Positions 35,201-45,035 of a stretch of DNA of 64,000 nt are shown here, piece after piece. Each line of letters starts with the position of its first letter. Position 1 is the first letter of the stretch. A model generated the notes under the pieces. That model saw only the letters and a list, made by a program, of their open reading frames with translations. It was not told where the DNA came from and searched no databases. This DNA comes from Nymphalis io. Taxonomy: Eukaryota; Arthropoda; Insecta; Lepidoptera; Nymphalidae. The position numbers were made by a program, and so were the translations under genes. The DNA lies in contig NC_065894.1 of assembly GCF_905147045.1 (NCBI RefSeq), positions 14,421,501-14,485,500 of the forward strand, in the 5' to 3' direction.

Positions 35201-35921
35201 CCATGCTGGGGATTGACGTTCGCTGCGACCTTAGTCCAAGGGATTACATCGAGGCTGTTATAAAAACAGCTTCACGGAAACTCGGAGTTCTGAACAAGGT
35301 GCGGCGCTTTTTCACGCCTCAACAACTGTGCCTGCTGTACAAAACACAGGTACGGTCTTGCGTGGAATATTGCTCGCACCTTAGGGATGGCTCCGCTAAG
35401 TACCTACTTGAGGCCTTGGACCGGTTGCAGCGACGTGCCGTACGCATTATTGGCGACGTAAAGGTCACAAACACCCTTGAACCTTTACAATTGCGTCGTG
35501 AGATAGCAGCACTGAGCGCTTTCTATCGACTGTATCACGGCGAGTGCTCTGAGGAATTATTCTCTCTAATCCCTGCTTCCCCCTTCCTTCTTAAGTCCAC
35601 GCGAGCTGGTTCTCGATGTCACCGCCTAACTGTGACATCAATTCCATCGCGTACAAAGAAATTTGGCAACTCCTTTCTTTGTCGCACTTCCAAAAAATGG
35701 AATTCCTTACCAGCTCACGTGTTCCCCTCCTCTTACAACCCGGGTTCCTTCAAACGAGGCGTGAAGAGGCATCTTGCGGGCCGGCAAGGCGAAGGCGGCT
35801 AGTGCAGAACGTTTTTCCCGTCTGTACTGGCCGTCGTCGCGTTTGGACTCTACTACCACTTACCATCAGGTGGAGTAGAGTCATTTGCCCTCCCGGCGAA
35901 TATAAAAAAAAAAAAAAAAAA
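32245..35921 (+). mobile_element. jockey/CR1-type non-LTR retrotransposon, nearly complete
   Basis: About 3.7 kb of GC-rich sequence in AT-rich DNA. The 5' part has CCTCTCTTTCCCATGGGTGT and GTAAGAGGCGACTAAGGGAT. One long ORF encodes endonuclease and reverse transcriptase (32670-35802, with one frameshift), and an 18-base poly-A ends the element at 35921. No gag-like first ORF with zinc knuckles is seen, so it may be 5' truncated or of a single-ORF type. No target-site duplication was recognised. The nearly intact ORF suggests a recent insertion. A 3' fragment of the family is at 23672-23835. The clade is not resolved by eye. Confidence 0.85.
32670..35802 (+). pseudogene. LINE endonuclease/reverse transcriptase, one frameshift
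   Basis: Two overlapping frames, 32670-35012 and 34849-35802, together encode one protein; a plausible start is M-A-Q-Q-K at 32856. The endonuclease part has S-N-I-R-G-L, L-T-E-T-Q, F-L-G-D-F-N-A-H-H and S-S-D-H-S. The RT part has A-S-G-P-D-G-I-P, Y-R-P-I-A-I-T-S, Q-Y-G-F-R-P-K-R-S, D-I-S-K-A-F-D-R-V-W, G-V-P-Q-G-S-V-L-S-P and C-Y-A-D-D. The C-terminal region resumes in the second frame with H-G-R-A-V-A-G-R-A. The break lies just after Y-A-D-D, at a triplicated 5-base motif ACAGT (34950-34964). A slippage insertion there, or a sequencing error, would explain it. All catalytic motifs are otherwise present. Confidence 0.85.
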
Positions 35922-35941
35922 TTTCTTAAATTACATAAATT

Positions 35942-36030
35942 ACATTGTATTTGAAATGTTGGAAAAGAGTAACTACTGAGTTTCTTGCCGGTTCTTCTCG
36001 GTAGAATCTACACTCCGAACCGGCGGCAAC
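35942..36030 (-). repeat. Interspersed repeat fragment next to the LINE tail
   Basis: GTTGGAAAAGAGTAACTACT followed by TTGCCGGTTCTTCTCGGTAG is the reverse of the sequence type seen at 755-815. It joins directly to a family C copy, so the stretch 35900-36355 is a composite of three elements. Confidence 0.5.
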
Positions 36031-36039
36031 ATTTAATAT

Positions 36040-36355
36040 GGGTGGTAATTTAACACTGGTGGTAGGGCTTTGTGCAAGCTCGTCTGGGTAGTTACCACCC
36101 ACTCATCAGATATTCTACCGCAAAACAGCAATACTTGATATTGTTGTGTTCCGGTTTGAAGGGTGAGTGAGCCAGTGTAATTACAGGCACAAGGGACATA
36201 AAATCTTAGTTCCCAAGGTTGGTGGCGCATTGGATATGTAAGCGATGGTTGACATTTCTTACAATGCCAATGTCTAAGAGCGTTGGTGACCACTTACCAT
36301 CAGGTGGCCCATATGCTCGTCCGCCTTCCTATTCTATAAAAAAAAAAAAAAAAAT
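36040..36355 (+). repeat. Family C repeat, best copy with poly-A end
   Basis: Starts near GGTGGTAGGGCTTTGTGCAA, passes TTGTTGTGTTCCGGTTTGAA, ATTACAGGCACAAGGGACAT, AAGGTTGGTGGCGCATTGG and CACTTACCATCAGGTGGCCC, and ends CCTATTCTAT plus a run of A. The poly-A end sets the sense direction of the family. No pol III boxes or ORF were seen, so it may be a LINE 3' end or a SINE body. Confidence 0.82.
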
Positions 36356-36769
36356 ATAAATCTCTAACATGACATAACAATCAAAAGTGCTTGTAAAAGT
36401 CAACTTAAATAGTCAGTTTTGATTTTTAATTCTAATTTTTTTTATTTACATTAACTTTAAAAAAATGTAAATAATTTTAATACACTATCTTTTTTTAAAT
36501 ATTGTATTTATTTGTATCTATTTTAGGCTTTAATGTTTCAATTAATTTTTAAAAAAGACATGATCACATTGGAAGGATTAATATAGAAAATAGAATTTAA
36601 ATACATTTATCATGATATAAAACTAGTATAAGCTGCATTCAATAAAATATACGTACTGTATTACAAAGTCAAAATTGTACTTTTTAATAATATTAAAAAA
36701 ACGACAAAATTTAACATTTTTAATAAATAATTTGCAAATTAAAAAAAAGAGGGGTGATTATTGATTTGC

Positions 36770-36928
36770 AAATCACCTCGACGCGAAACTATCACAAGGT
36801 CAAAGCGACGTCCCATCCTTCATTCATGTTTACTTAAACAGCGTTATGTTAATGCGATATTAGTATTACGATTACGGTATCATTTGATTTCAATTCGTTA
36901 ATATTTATGACTATATCCAAGAATAAGC
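36770..36928 (+). promoter_or_regulatory. Duplicated 159-base block upstream of gene 7, with FTZ-F1-like site
   Basis: Twin of 28709-28867, with a few substitutions and no length change. CAAGGTCA is kept at 36795-36802. Position relative to gene 7 (about 1.3 kb upstream) parallels gene 6. See the finding on this block. Confidence 0.55.
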
Positions 36929-37376
36929 TAAATTTATTGCACAACTGAAGACATATTCAGTAAAATCTTTATATATTTTTTAATATTTAAAGCAGATACC
37001 GGAAATTAGCAACATTCAATAAATAACAAAATTTACAAAAATAAATTTTCTATTTAATGATTAAATGAATATGCTCCGCATCCGCAACATACTCTTTGTT
37101 ACCTTAACGCGAATGAGGAGAATTCATCAACTTGCAGTCATCATTTGTCCTGTATGACAAATTAGTTGGGATTTAAAAATAGTATTCAGACGTTTTATCT
37201 ACGGAATAAATACTTTTGGTCATCAACCTTCAATCAAACAACCTTCACCAACGAGCATAAAAACACAATTGCTAACACAAATTAAGAACATGACAAGACA
37301 GAGACACTTGAAAGACAGTAAGAGACACAAAGATTTTGAACACTCTATCATCAAACTCAATCCATGTTTTCTAACG

Positions 37377-37424
37377 GGCTATTTCCGTCCTTTTATGTCA
37401 TTACATGTAACAACGGAAATAGCC
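37377..37424. repeat. 12-base inverted repeat, 24-base spacer
   Basis: GGCTATTTCCGT (37377-37388) and ACGGAAATAGCC (37413-37424). The spacer also contains the palindrome ACATGT. Function unknown. Confidence 0.75.
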
Positions 37425-37620
37425 AAGTATGTTTTCATTACATCATTTCATTTGATTTACGTTTATAATATGTTCTGAATAGTCTGTATATACGTTGTAA
37501 TATCTTAAATATAACTTTATTTTCTGTTGACCCTCATCACATCCAAATAGATAAATAGATTTAAATAGGTTGAACTAAGGTTTTTAGCATAGATCTCTTG
37601 TAAAAGATAGTAAAGTAAAG

Positions 37621-37693
37621 TAACAGCCTGTTAATGTCCCACTGGGCTAAGGCCTCCTCTCCCTTTTTATGGAGAAGGTTTGAAGCTTATTCC
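37621..37693 (-). repeat. Family A SINE 3' end, reverse
   Basis: AACAGCCTGTTAATGTCCCA and TAAGGCCTCCTCTCCCTTTT match the reverse of the SINE 3' end. Confidence 0.75.
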
Positions 37694-38029
37694 TTTTTCC
37701 TATTATTATTTGTAAAAGATAAGTCTGTTATTCTGAGAACACTTTTGTCTCATTGTAAGTTGTGTAATGTCCCCCTAATTAATTTTAAAAACGGCCACCT
37801 TACTCAACGGAGGCTCCGTTAACCGCGCTCTTCTTCTAAACTGTGTACGCAAACAGAGATATTTCCTCTCTTTTAAAATTCGATGATTTAGATTCGATAA
37901 GTTAGAAGTTGTATGTATTTTATGGTATGTGTATGAATGTAAATATACAATTACAATACTGTAAATTATTAAGGGGAAATGTGTGTGTATAGTGTATGAA
38001 AAGACCTCGCTTATCGTCAGAAAAAGCAT

Positions 38030-38037
38030 TGACCTTG
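38030..38037 (-). promoter_or_regulatory. FTZ-F1-like half site upstream of gene 7
   Basis: TGACCTTG (CAAGGTCA on the minus strand) lies 105 bases before the TATA box of gene 7. The match is only eight bases, so it could be chance. Confidence 0.35.
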
Positions 38038-38095
38038 TTAAAAATCACTTGTATTTGCAAAAATTGATACAATTCTAATATTCGCATGATATCGG

Positions 38096-38169
38096 CGAGG
38101 ACAAACTTGCGCCACCGCGCGAGCGTAGTACAACTATATAACGCGCATCATACCGGCTTCGACGTCACT
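38096..38169 (+). promoter_or_regulatory. Promoter of gene 7
   Basis: CGAGGACAAACTTGCGCC at 38096, TATATAA at 38135 and TCACT at 38165 (30 bases after TATA). The start codon is at 38213. Confidence 0.82.
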
Positions 38170-38212
38170 CATCTCACAAACTTTATCTTAAAAGTTAACC
38201 AAACGCAACAAT

Positions 38213-39256
38213 ATGAAAGCTTTTGTAAGTTAATGTAGTCATTATAATCAATAAGTAATTATAATATTACTACTATCATAATAACAAGGTTTAGAACTGC
38301 GGCCTTTTGTTAGTTTTATTTCTATTTCTGGAGAAAAGATACAATATAAATGTAATGTCCCCCTGATAAAGTATTCAGTGCAGGTCATGTGCTAAACTCT
38401 TAACAGCTCACCGGTACACGGACCGCAAGTGATTGGGAAGTTTACAGATTCAATCGACACCTTTTTGTTATCCAATCCTAACACGAGATTTTAATAATTG
38501 GATGGTTAATATGCATCGCAGTAACTTTCTAAAAAAAGGTTTTTCTACATTCTTAAATGCATATAAATAAATTAATGATATTTTTATAAATTTCAGATCG
38601 TTATTTGCGCTATTGTGGCCTGCGCTTCAGCCGGTAATGAGAAGCGGGAGAAGCGAGGCTTTCTCGGCGGTCTTCACTCTATTGACAGTCTTTCCCACGG
38701 AGGCTCGTACGGTGGTATTTATGGCAGTGGCTATGGTTATGGTGGCTACTCGGGTTACTCTGCACCCGCTATAAGCTACGCTGCACCCGCCATCAATTAC
38801 GCAGCACCTGCGATCAGTTACGCTGCACCTGTGATCAGTCACGCAGCGCCTGCGATCAGTTACGCTGCACCTGTGATCAGTCACGCAGCACCTGCGATCA
38901 GCTACGCTGCTCCTGTGATCAGTCACGCAGCACCTGCAATCGGCTACGCTGCACCTACGATCAGCTACACTGCACCTGCAATTAATTATGCAGCACCTGC
39001 AATCAGCTACGCCGCACCTGCTGCCAAAGTTGTGACAGTCAACAAAGTGGTCAACTCGCAGCGTATCGTCGACGTCCCACAAGTGGTGAAGGTGCGCAAA
39101 GTGGTGTCCGAGCCTCAAGTAGTGTCCGTCAACAAGGTAGTAGCCGCTCCCTCCCCCCTCAACTTCGACGCCTACAGCAGCGGACTCTCCGGATACGGTT
39201 CCGGTTACGGATACGGATCTGTTTACGGTTCTGGTTTTACTAACGGCTTGTGGTGA
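38213..39256 (+). CDS. Gene 7: cuticle protein 16.5-like, Y-A-A-P-A repeat protein
   Basis: Exon 1 38213-38224 (MKAF, donor GTAAGT), exon 2 38597-39256 (acceptor TTTCAG), intron of 372 bases, 223 residues. Same plan as gene 6: signal peptide, N-E-K-R-E-K-R-G-F-L, A-A-P repeats, hexads at residues 149-190, Gly/Tyr tail. It has three V-I-S-H-A-A-P-A variants, one 42-base unit more than gene 6. The end is T-N-G-L-W. The C-terminal part after the hexads (S-P-L-N-F-D-A-Y-S-S-G-L-S-G-Y) is shared with gene 5 and not with genes 4 and 6 (S-P-L-S-Y-N-A-Y), so the paralogues look like mosaics. AATAAA is at 39301-39306. Confidence 0.88.
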
Positions 39257-39309
39257 ACACAACCGTTTGAGATATTTGAGATTAATTTTATTTATTTTTA
39301 AATAAATTT

Positions 39310-41220
39310 TTATTTTTCATAAGTTTCATATTTTATTCATATCCATCACAAATAAGTATGTACAATACAAAAAATACTATATATTCACTGTACGTATTTT
39401 ATTTTGCGTCTAAGTGAAAAAGTAATATAAAATACAGTTTAACAAATATAACATAATTATAGAGTATAGCTTTATCCTTTTCTCGTCATTACCTAACCTG
39501 CTCGTAACTACGAGTACGATCAATCAACACAATTTCGACGGCGAACTGGGAAGTAATACAATATATCGATGACTAATATTCGATCAATAATTCAATTTAT
39601 CAATCAATGTTTTGAAGAAAATTGGTATGGGAGCGATTACATTAAATATAATATGATGTGAATTCTGAATTTCAGTCTTCTACAAATAATTATATTGTTA
39701 TTTCTATAATATATTTAAATAATTTAATAAATACTAACATTACAGATAATTGTATAATATAAATATATAATGAATACTTTTTTAAAGGTATTCGAGATCT
39801 AAGTAGTAACAGGTACATCCACAATAATATTTTATTTATAACAAAAATTTTTATGAATTTTATAAAATTAATTTATGTAATAAAAATCACATGTCAAATT
39901 TCTTACATTGCCAATGTTTGTTAGTGACCACTTAACATCAGATGACTCATTTGCTCATCCGCCTACTTATACTATTAAATAATGAAGCAGTGTCATTGTT
40001 GATTATATCATTCAATAGCTTAACTGTCAAAAGATTCCATTATAACTTTTAATACCTTTTGTAATCGCTGGCTGATAATTCCTCGAGTTTTAAAATTGTT
40101 TTAATTAATACTTTCTTGTTGATATAATCCACGTCCCACAGCCATCGACCGAAGAGCTGAATTGAATTGCTTTAATAAAATTGCATTGTGTTTTTTTATA
40201 TCTTTTTTTATTTATATAATTACGTCACTGCGGAAAAAGTAACTAAAATAAAGAACGGCTAACATTTGAAACTAGTTCAGATTCTAATAGGTTATATTTT
40301 CCTCAAGAGCTTTATCGATTCCGAATCGATTTTGATAATTATTTTGTTCAATCCGATATATCTCCAAAGTACGTATTTCAATTAGAAAAAAAACCTGCAC
40401 ACTAAGAGTGAAATAAGGGTAGAAATTTGCTGGATATGTAAATGATTCTGTATATATTATTAATTATGTTGCCTGCTGTTAACCGATTGTAATGATTTTT
40501 AGTTTCCGATTTTACGTCGCGCGTTGTCCTAAATAAAATCAAAGAAAAAACTCACTTAAATTGCTAAGTATAAATTGCTATATACTTAATATTAAATAAT
40601 GTAAAAAATATATATTTCGTTTTTTTATTCGGTGTCAGGCACAGCAAGGCAAATCTAATTAGATATGATCACTGACAACAGTGCTGGCTTCTGTTTGAGT
40701 ATTTTTCATTAAAATTACTTTTTTTATTTTACATATCTCCATTATATAAATGGATGAGCACATTTTATTACTAAGTGTCATTTATCGTCTATTGTTGCGA
40801 GGAACTGAACCAGTTGAATCACTCAAAAATGAATACATTATATTCACGGCAACTTTCAATATTTTGTAATGATAACGAAGTCTGTCCTCATTAGTAAATA
40901 CATTGTATTATCTATCTCCGTCTAAAAATGAGATAAGATGAGTACATGATTAATATTTACAAAAAAATTATATATTCATAAATAGTATACGTTTGTTTGT
41001 TAATTGTTTCGATTGAATAACTTAACATAATATATATAAGCCAAAAGTATTTAATAAAATATGTATCGATAAGATGTGATTTCAAAAAAGAATAAAGTTT
41101 TTGCATAATTTAAAACTGTGTAACAAATAAAGACATAGAAGATCTGTCATTTATGAACAAACTATATTATTGATTAAAAGCTCGCAGCCTTAACGCAATA
41201 ATAAAAATAAAACGTTACAT
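39310..41220. other. Intergenic region between genes 7 and 8
   Basis: AT-rich, no gene seen. One family C scrap at 39890-39975; nothing else recognised. Confidence 0.65.
39890..39975 (+). repeat. Family C 3' scrap
   Basis: TTTCTTACATTGCCAATGTT and GACCACTTAACATCAGATGA match the 3' part of family C. Confidence 0.5.
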
Positions 41221-41292
41221 CTAAATAAACAAACATTAGTGGCAATGAACGAAGCAAGGATAGTAACTAATGCTAGGAGCGCGGAAGACCAG

Positions 41293-41362
41293 CGAGGACG
41301 AGCTTGCGCCATCGCATCTGGGGCTTGTATATAATGCGCGGGGTGCAGGCGACCACATCACT
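41293..41362 (+). promoter_or_regulatory. Promoter of gene 8
   Basis: CGAGGACGAGCTTGCGCC at 41293, TATATAA at 41328 (35 bases on) and TCACT at 41358, 30 bases after TATA. The 70 bases before the element resemble those before gene 3 (GGCAATGAA...AGCAAGGAT...GCGCGGAAGA). Confidence 0.8.
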
Positions 41363-41402
41363 CATCTCAGAGCACACCATCTACCGACACACAAACTGCA
41401 AT

Positions 41403-42092
41403 ATGAAGGCTTTTGTGAGTATCTGTCTGTATAAACAGACTTCATTTTCATATATTTTAAAATTGTAATTGTTGTTTTTTATTCTGTTTTTTAAATACTT
41501 TATCATTAAATATTTAGCACTGGATAATTCCTATTTCAAAGTCTATTTATTATATTTAATTAAACTTTTTCCATTACAGATTGTTGTATGCGCCCTTGTG
41601 GCCTGCGTCGCCGCCGGCAGTGAGAAGCGCGAGAAGCGTGGCTTCCTCAGCGGCCTCCACTCGTACAACGGCGGCATCAACGGGGGTTACCTCGGAGGCT
41701 ACAGCAGTGGCTACAGTGGTGGCCACGGAGGCTATGGTGGATACAGCGGCTACTCGGGCTACTCTGCGCCCGCTATCAGCTACGCCGCGCCCGCAACCAA
41801 GGTCGTGACCGTCAACAAAGTAGTCAACACTCAACGCGTCATCGACGTCCCGCAAATCGTGAACGTGCGCAAAGTGGTGTCCGTGCCTCAAGTAGTGTCC
41901 GTGAACAAGGTGGTGGCCGCTCCCAGCTACAGCGGTTACAGCAGCGGTCTGTCCGGTTACGGATCCGGCTACAGTTCCGGATACGGCTATGGCTCCGGTT
42001 ACGGCTCCGGCTACAGCTCCGGCTACGGCTCCGGCTACAGTTCCGGACATGGCTCTGGCTTAGGCTCCGGCTACTCAAAAGGATGGTGGTGA
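41403..42092 (+). CDS. Gene 8: cuticle-type Gly/Ser/Tyr-rich protein with V-V hexads
   Basis: Exon 1 41403-41414 (MKAF, donor GTGAGT), exon 2 41580-42092 (acceptor TTACAG), intron of 165 bases, 174 residues. A longer frame opening at 41469 is intronic. The signal peptide is followed by S-E-K-R-E-K-R-G-F-L-S-G-L-H-S-Y, then a Gly/Tyr/Ser part, a short Y-A-A-P-A stretch, seven hexads (residues 79-120), and a tail of G-S-G-Y and S-S-G-Y units ending S-K-G-W-W. It is the close partner of gene 3; the two differ mainly in the tail repeats and the last residues. AATAAA is at 42195-42200. Confidence 0.88.
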
Positions 42093-42348
42093 ATTTTATG
42101 ATTAATTTAATTCAAAGCGCATTGTGATTTTTTCCTCTCGTAGCTATTTTCTTTTTTCGTCTGTCCTACTCTAAGATTAATTTTGTTTTATATAAATAAA
42201 GATTAATGCACTTTATTTTTTAAAAACTATTTTTATTCTTAATCCTCAATCAATTAGCACATTATACACATGTTATTCGTATTTGTTTAATTTATTCACA
42301 AGTTATACAAAATGTTAACAGACATACATCAATATAAGGTAAATAAGG

Positions 42349-42643
42349 TCCTCCAGACCGATTTCGGTAAATGTATGCGCAAACTCAGGTGCACTCTCTA
42401 TTCTCTAGCTCTCATAATCCGATAGGACGGCAATCCGATACGACCGGAAAGAGTTCAGGTGCAAGACCAACGGCTTTACGTGCTTTCCAAGGCACGGGAG
42501 TGTACACAGTTCCAACTTCCAGACCCCGGGCCGGACCGAGAATTTTCAGACAGAAAAACCCTTTTTATTGGCCCGACCTCGGAATTGAACCCAGAACCTC
42601 CGGGACAGCGGCTTTATATCTAGCCACTGGACCAATGAGGCAT
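42349..42643 (-). repeat. Family B SINE, reverse
   Basis: TCCTCCAGACCGATTTCGG at the left end, AGGCACGGGAGTGTACACAG in the middle and GCCACTGGACCAATGAGGCA at the head. Slightly shorter than the copies at 17283 and 24268. Confidence 0.75.
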
Positions 42644-43004
42644 CAATATGATCTGATACGTAAATTACAATTTTATTGTACTGTGACAAACAGAAACGTT
42701 TAAGACAAGTAAACAAAACGTTTTTGTTAGAAGGCTCTCACGAGCCTTTTCGCATCAAGTGACGTTAGGTACAAGATTCAATTGTATGAAAAATTATCGT
42801 TAGATTCGAGTTTAATTATTGGTAAAGCTAAAATTATTACATTTAAATTTGGATAGTTTTATTAAATAATCGAACACCTTACCTGAAATTGTAAAAAGCT
42901 CTAAAAGCTCAGTTTCGTTGAATGAAAACTGTGTCATGATCTACAGCGATACCCCAAAGTATTATTCCATAAGACAACATTTGAAACTTTCTTCCACATT
43001 TTCA

Positions 43005-43155
43005 TAGGCTTAATGTGTTTATAACTCATCTCGTGCTCGACAGAGAAGGAAACCTGCATGAGTAAATTAAACTATGCATTAACCCGCATTAAAAGAGAAT
43101 GCAAAAATAAGCTCCAAGCCTTAGCCCAGCGGTGAGATATTAACAGGCTGTTACT
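43005..43155 (+). repeat. Family A SINE 3' fragment
   Basis: CTTAATGTGTTTATAACTCA, GGAAACCTGCATGAG and TTAGCCCAGCGGTGAGATAT follow the SINE body with internal losses. Confidence 0.6.
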
Positions 43156-44394
43156 TTACTCTGTACAAAGCTATACTGCGACGACGAACCTTTACATACA
43201 CCTTTACATATACGTATTGCCTTTATTGATTTTTGAATTAATATGAAAACAGAAACGTGTCTTTACTTTGCACTACGTGCCAACGAACCTTCTTTTCCTT
43301 TTGATTTGCATACTGATGATCAGATCGCGTTGATGTCTTTTATAGGACAAGACTACAGCCTAAGATATTTACGTCATAACTTATTTAATACGAGTACCAG
43401 TATTGCTTTACTATAAGCATTTTATAACTTCTAACAATATGACGACTCTTAAATTAATATCTATTTGGACCAGATGAATATTAATTAGGTATTATCTATT
43501 GATGGCAGTTTTATATGCTGGTATTATAGTTTAAAAAAAATACTTTACCAAAATTTCAAAGTGTAACCTTAAAATCATCGGAATCTATTAAAAGCTGAGT
43601 GCTTGGAATTTTTATATTTACAATTTTAAAAATAATCAAAACAATTTCCACAATTATATGTATGTAAGTTTAATTTTAAAAATATATTCTTGCTTTTATT
43701 TATTCTATAAAAACACAACTGTAAACAAACATTTGATTTGATATATTTCTATAATATTCAAAAAATACAATATACGACTTTACTGAACAAGGGATTATCT
43801 AAATAAATAAATATCTGTATGCCAGACATCAGCATTCAGTATTAATATCAAACCTCTTTGGATTAATTAATTACAATGTCGTCATCAAAGTATACATTAT
43901 TCTAGTAAGGTCACTTAAATCATCATTTTACACGATTAACTAACGAAATCTAAGCTCCCTGAGAAGGACCGTCCAGAAACTAAATAATTACTAGACCTCA
44001 TCTCATCATCAGGTGCGTGTAGTTTCTTTGTTATTGTCAAATATATAAACAAAAAAGTAATTGCATATCGTGATTTAATTAAATAGGGACTTTATTATTA
44101 CTATTTCACATGTTCTCACCCTTCTCCACGTGTTTATAATATGTACTACCCTATTTCTAATAAAAAAATTAACTATTTCATATTCCATTAACTATAAAAA
44201 CTTATATATATATAATTTCTAATCAATTTAGTTTATTGAAGTTTTAGCTTACAATTAAAACTATGTCATCTTAGTACATCCCGAAATAGTTTTCGCATTT
44301 GTCATAGAGCACAATAAACTCTTAACATGAGAGTAGCTACGTCACGGCCCAACTCGTGATTCATGTACCACTACCAGTACCTTAGGATTCAAAG

Positions 44395-45035
44395 GTGGTA
44401 GGGCTTTGTGTAAGCTCGTCTGGGTGGATCCACCCACTCATCGGATATTCTACCGCAAACCAGCAGTACTTGGTATTGTTGTGTTCCGGTTTGTTTGATA
44501 AAAAACAAACCGGAACACAAAACAGAAAAAAAGCCGAGATGGCCTAGTGGTTAGAACGCATGAATCTTAATCGATGATCGTGGGTTTGAACCCGGGCAAG
44601 CACCACTGAATTTTCATGTGCTTAATTTGTGATTATAATTCATCTCGTGCATGACGGTGAAGGTATAAACATCGTGAGGAAACCTGCATGTGTCTAATTT
44701 CATTGAATTTATGTCACATGTGTATTCTACCAACTCGCATTGGAGCAATGTAGTAGAATAAGCTCTAAACCTTCTCCTCAAAAAGGGAGAAGAGGCCTTA
44801 GCCCAGCAGTGGGACATTAACAGGCTGATACTGTACTGGTTTGTTTGGTAAGTGAGCCAGTGTAATTACAGGCATAAGGCACATGACATCTTGGTTTCCA
44901 GGGTTGATGGGGCATTAGCGATGTAAGCGATGGTTAACATTTCTTACAATGCCAATGTCTATGGGCGTTGGGGACCACTTATCATCAGGTGGCCCATGTG
45001 CTCTTCCGCCTTCCTATAATATAAAAAAAAAACAT
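44395..45035 (+). repeat. Family C repeat interrupted by a SINE
   Basis: The 5' part (44395-44497, GGTGGTAGGGCTTTGTGTAA to GTTCCGGTTTGTTTG) and the 3' part (44838-45035, GTGAGCCAGTGTAATTACAG to a poly-A run) are one element. They are split by the insertion at 44498-44837, with the target GGTTTGTTTG present on both sides (44488-44497 and 44838-44847). Confidence 0.82.
44498..44837 (+). mobile_element. Family A (Metulj-like) SINE with fold-back 5' leader
   Basis: The SINE head GCCGAGATGGCCTAGTGG starts at 44533 and the body ends at CAGGCTGATACTGTACT (about 44837). Between the target-site duplicate and the head lie 35 extra bases that begin as the reverse complement of the flanking target (44481-44496 against 44503-44518). 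A and B boxes are present (GGCCTAGTGGTTAGA and GGGTTTGAACC). Confidence 0.8.

Larger units (their letters stand above)
30771..38090. other. Intergenic region between genes 6 and 7
   Basis: No host gene that I can support. It contains a family C copy (31375-31600), the large LINE (32245-35921), a composite repeat after it (35942-36355), the second 159-base block (36770-36928), a 12-base inverted repeat (37377-37424) and a SINE scrap (37621-37693). A 37-codon frame at 31722-31835 (M-A-S-S-G-D-K-R) is too short to judge. Confidence 0.65.

Noticed and set aside
38627..39262. Long reverse ORF of 211 codons opposite gene 7 (similar ones opposite genes 3, 4, 5, 6 and 8)
   Set aside because: A by-product of the GC-rich, repetitive codon pattern on the sense strand (GCA CCT GC, ATC AGC TAC). 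The reverse products are Arg/Cys/Asp repeats with no signal, and the same artefact appears in each paralogue.
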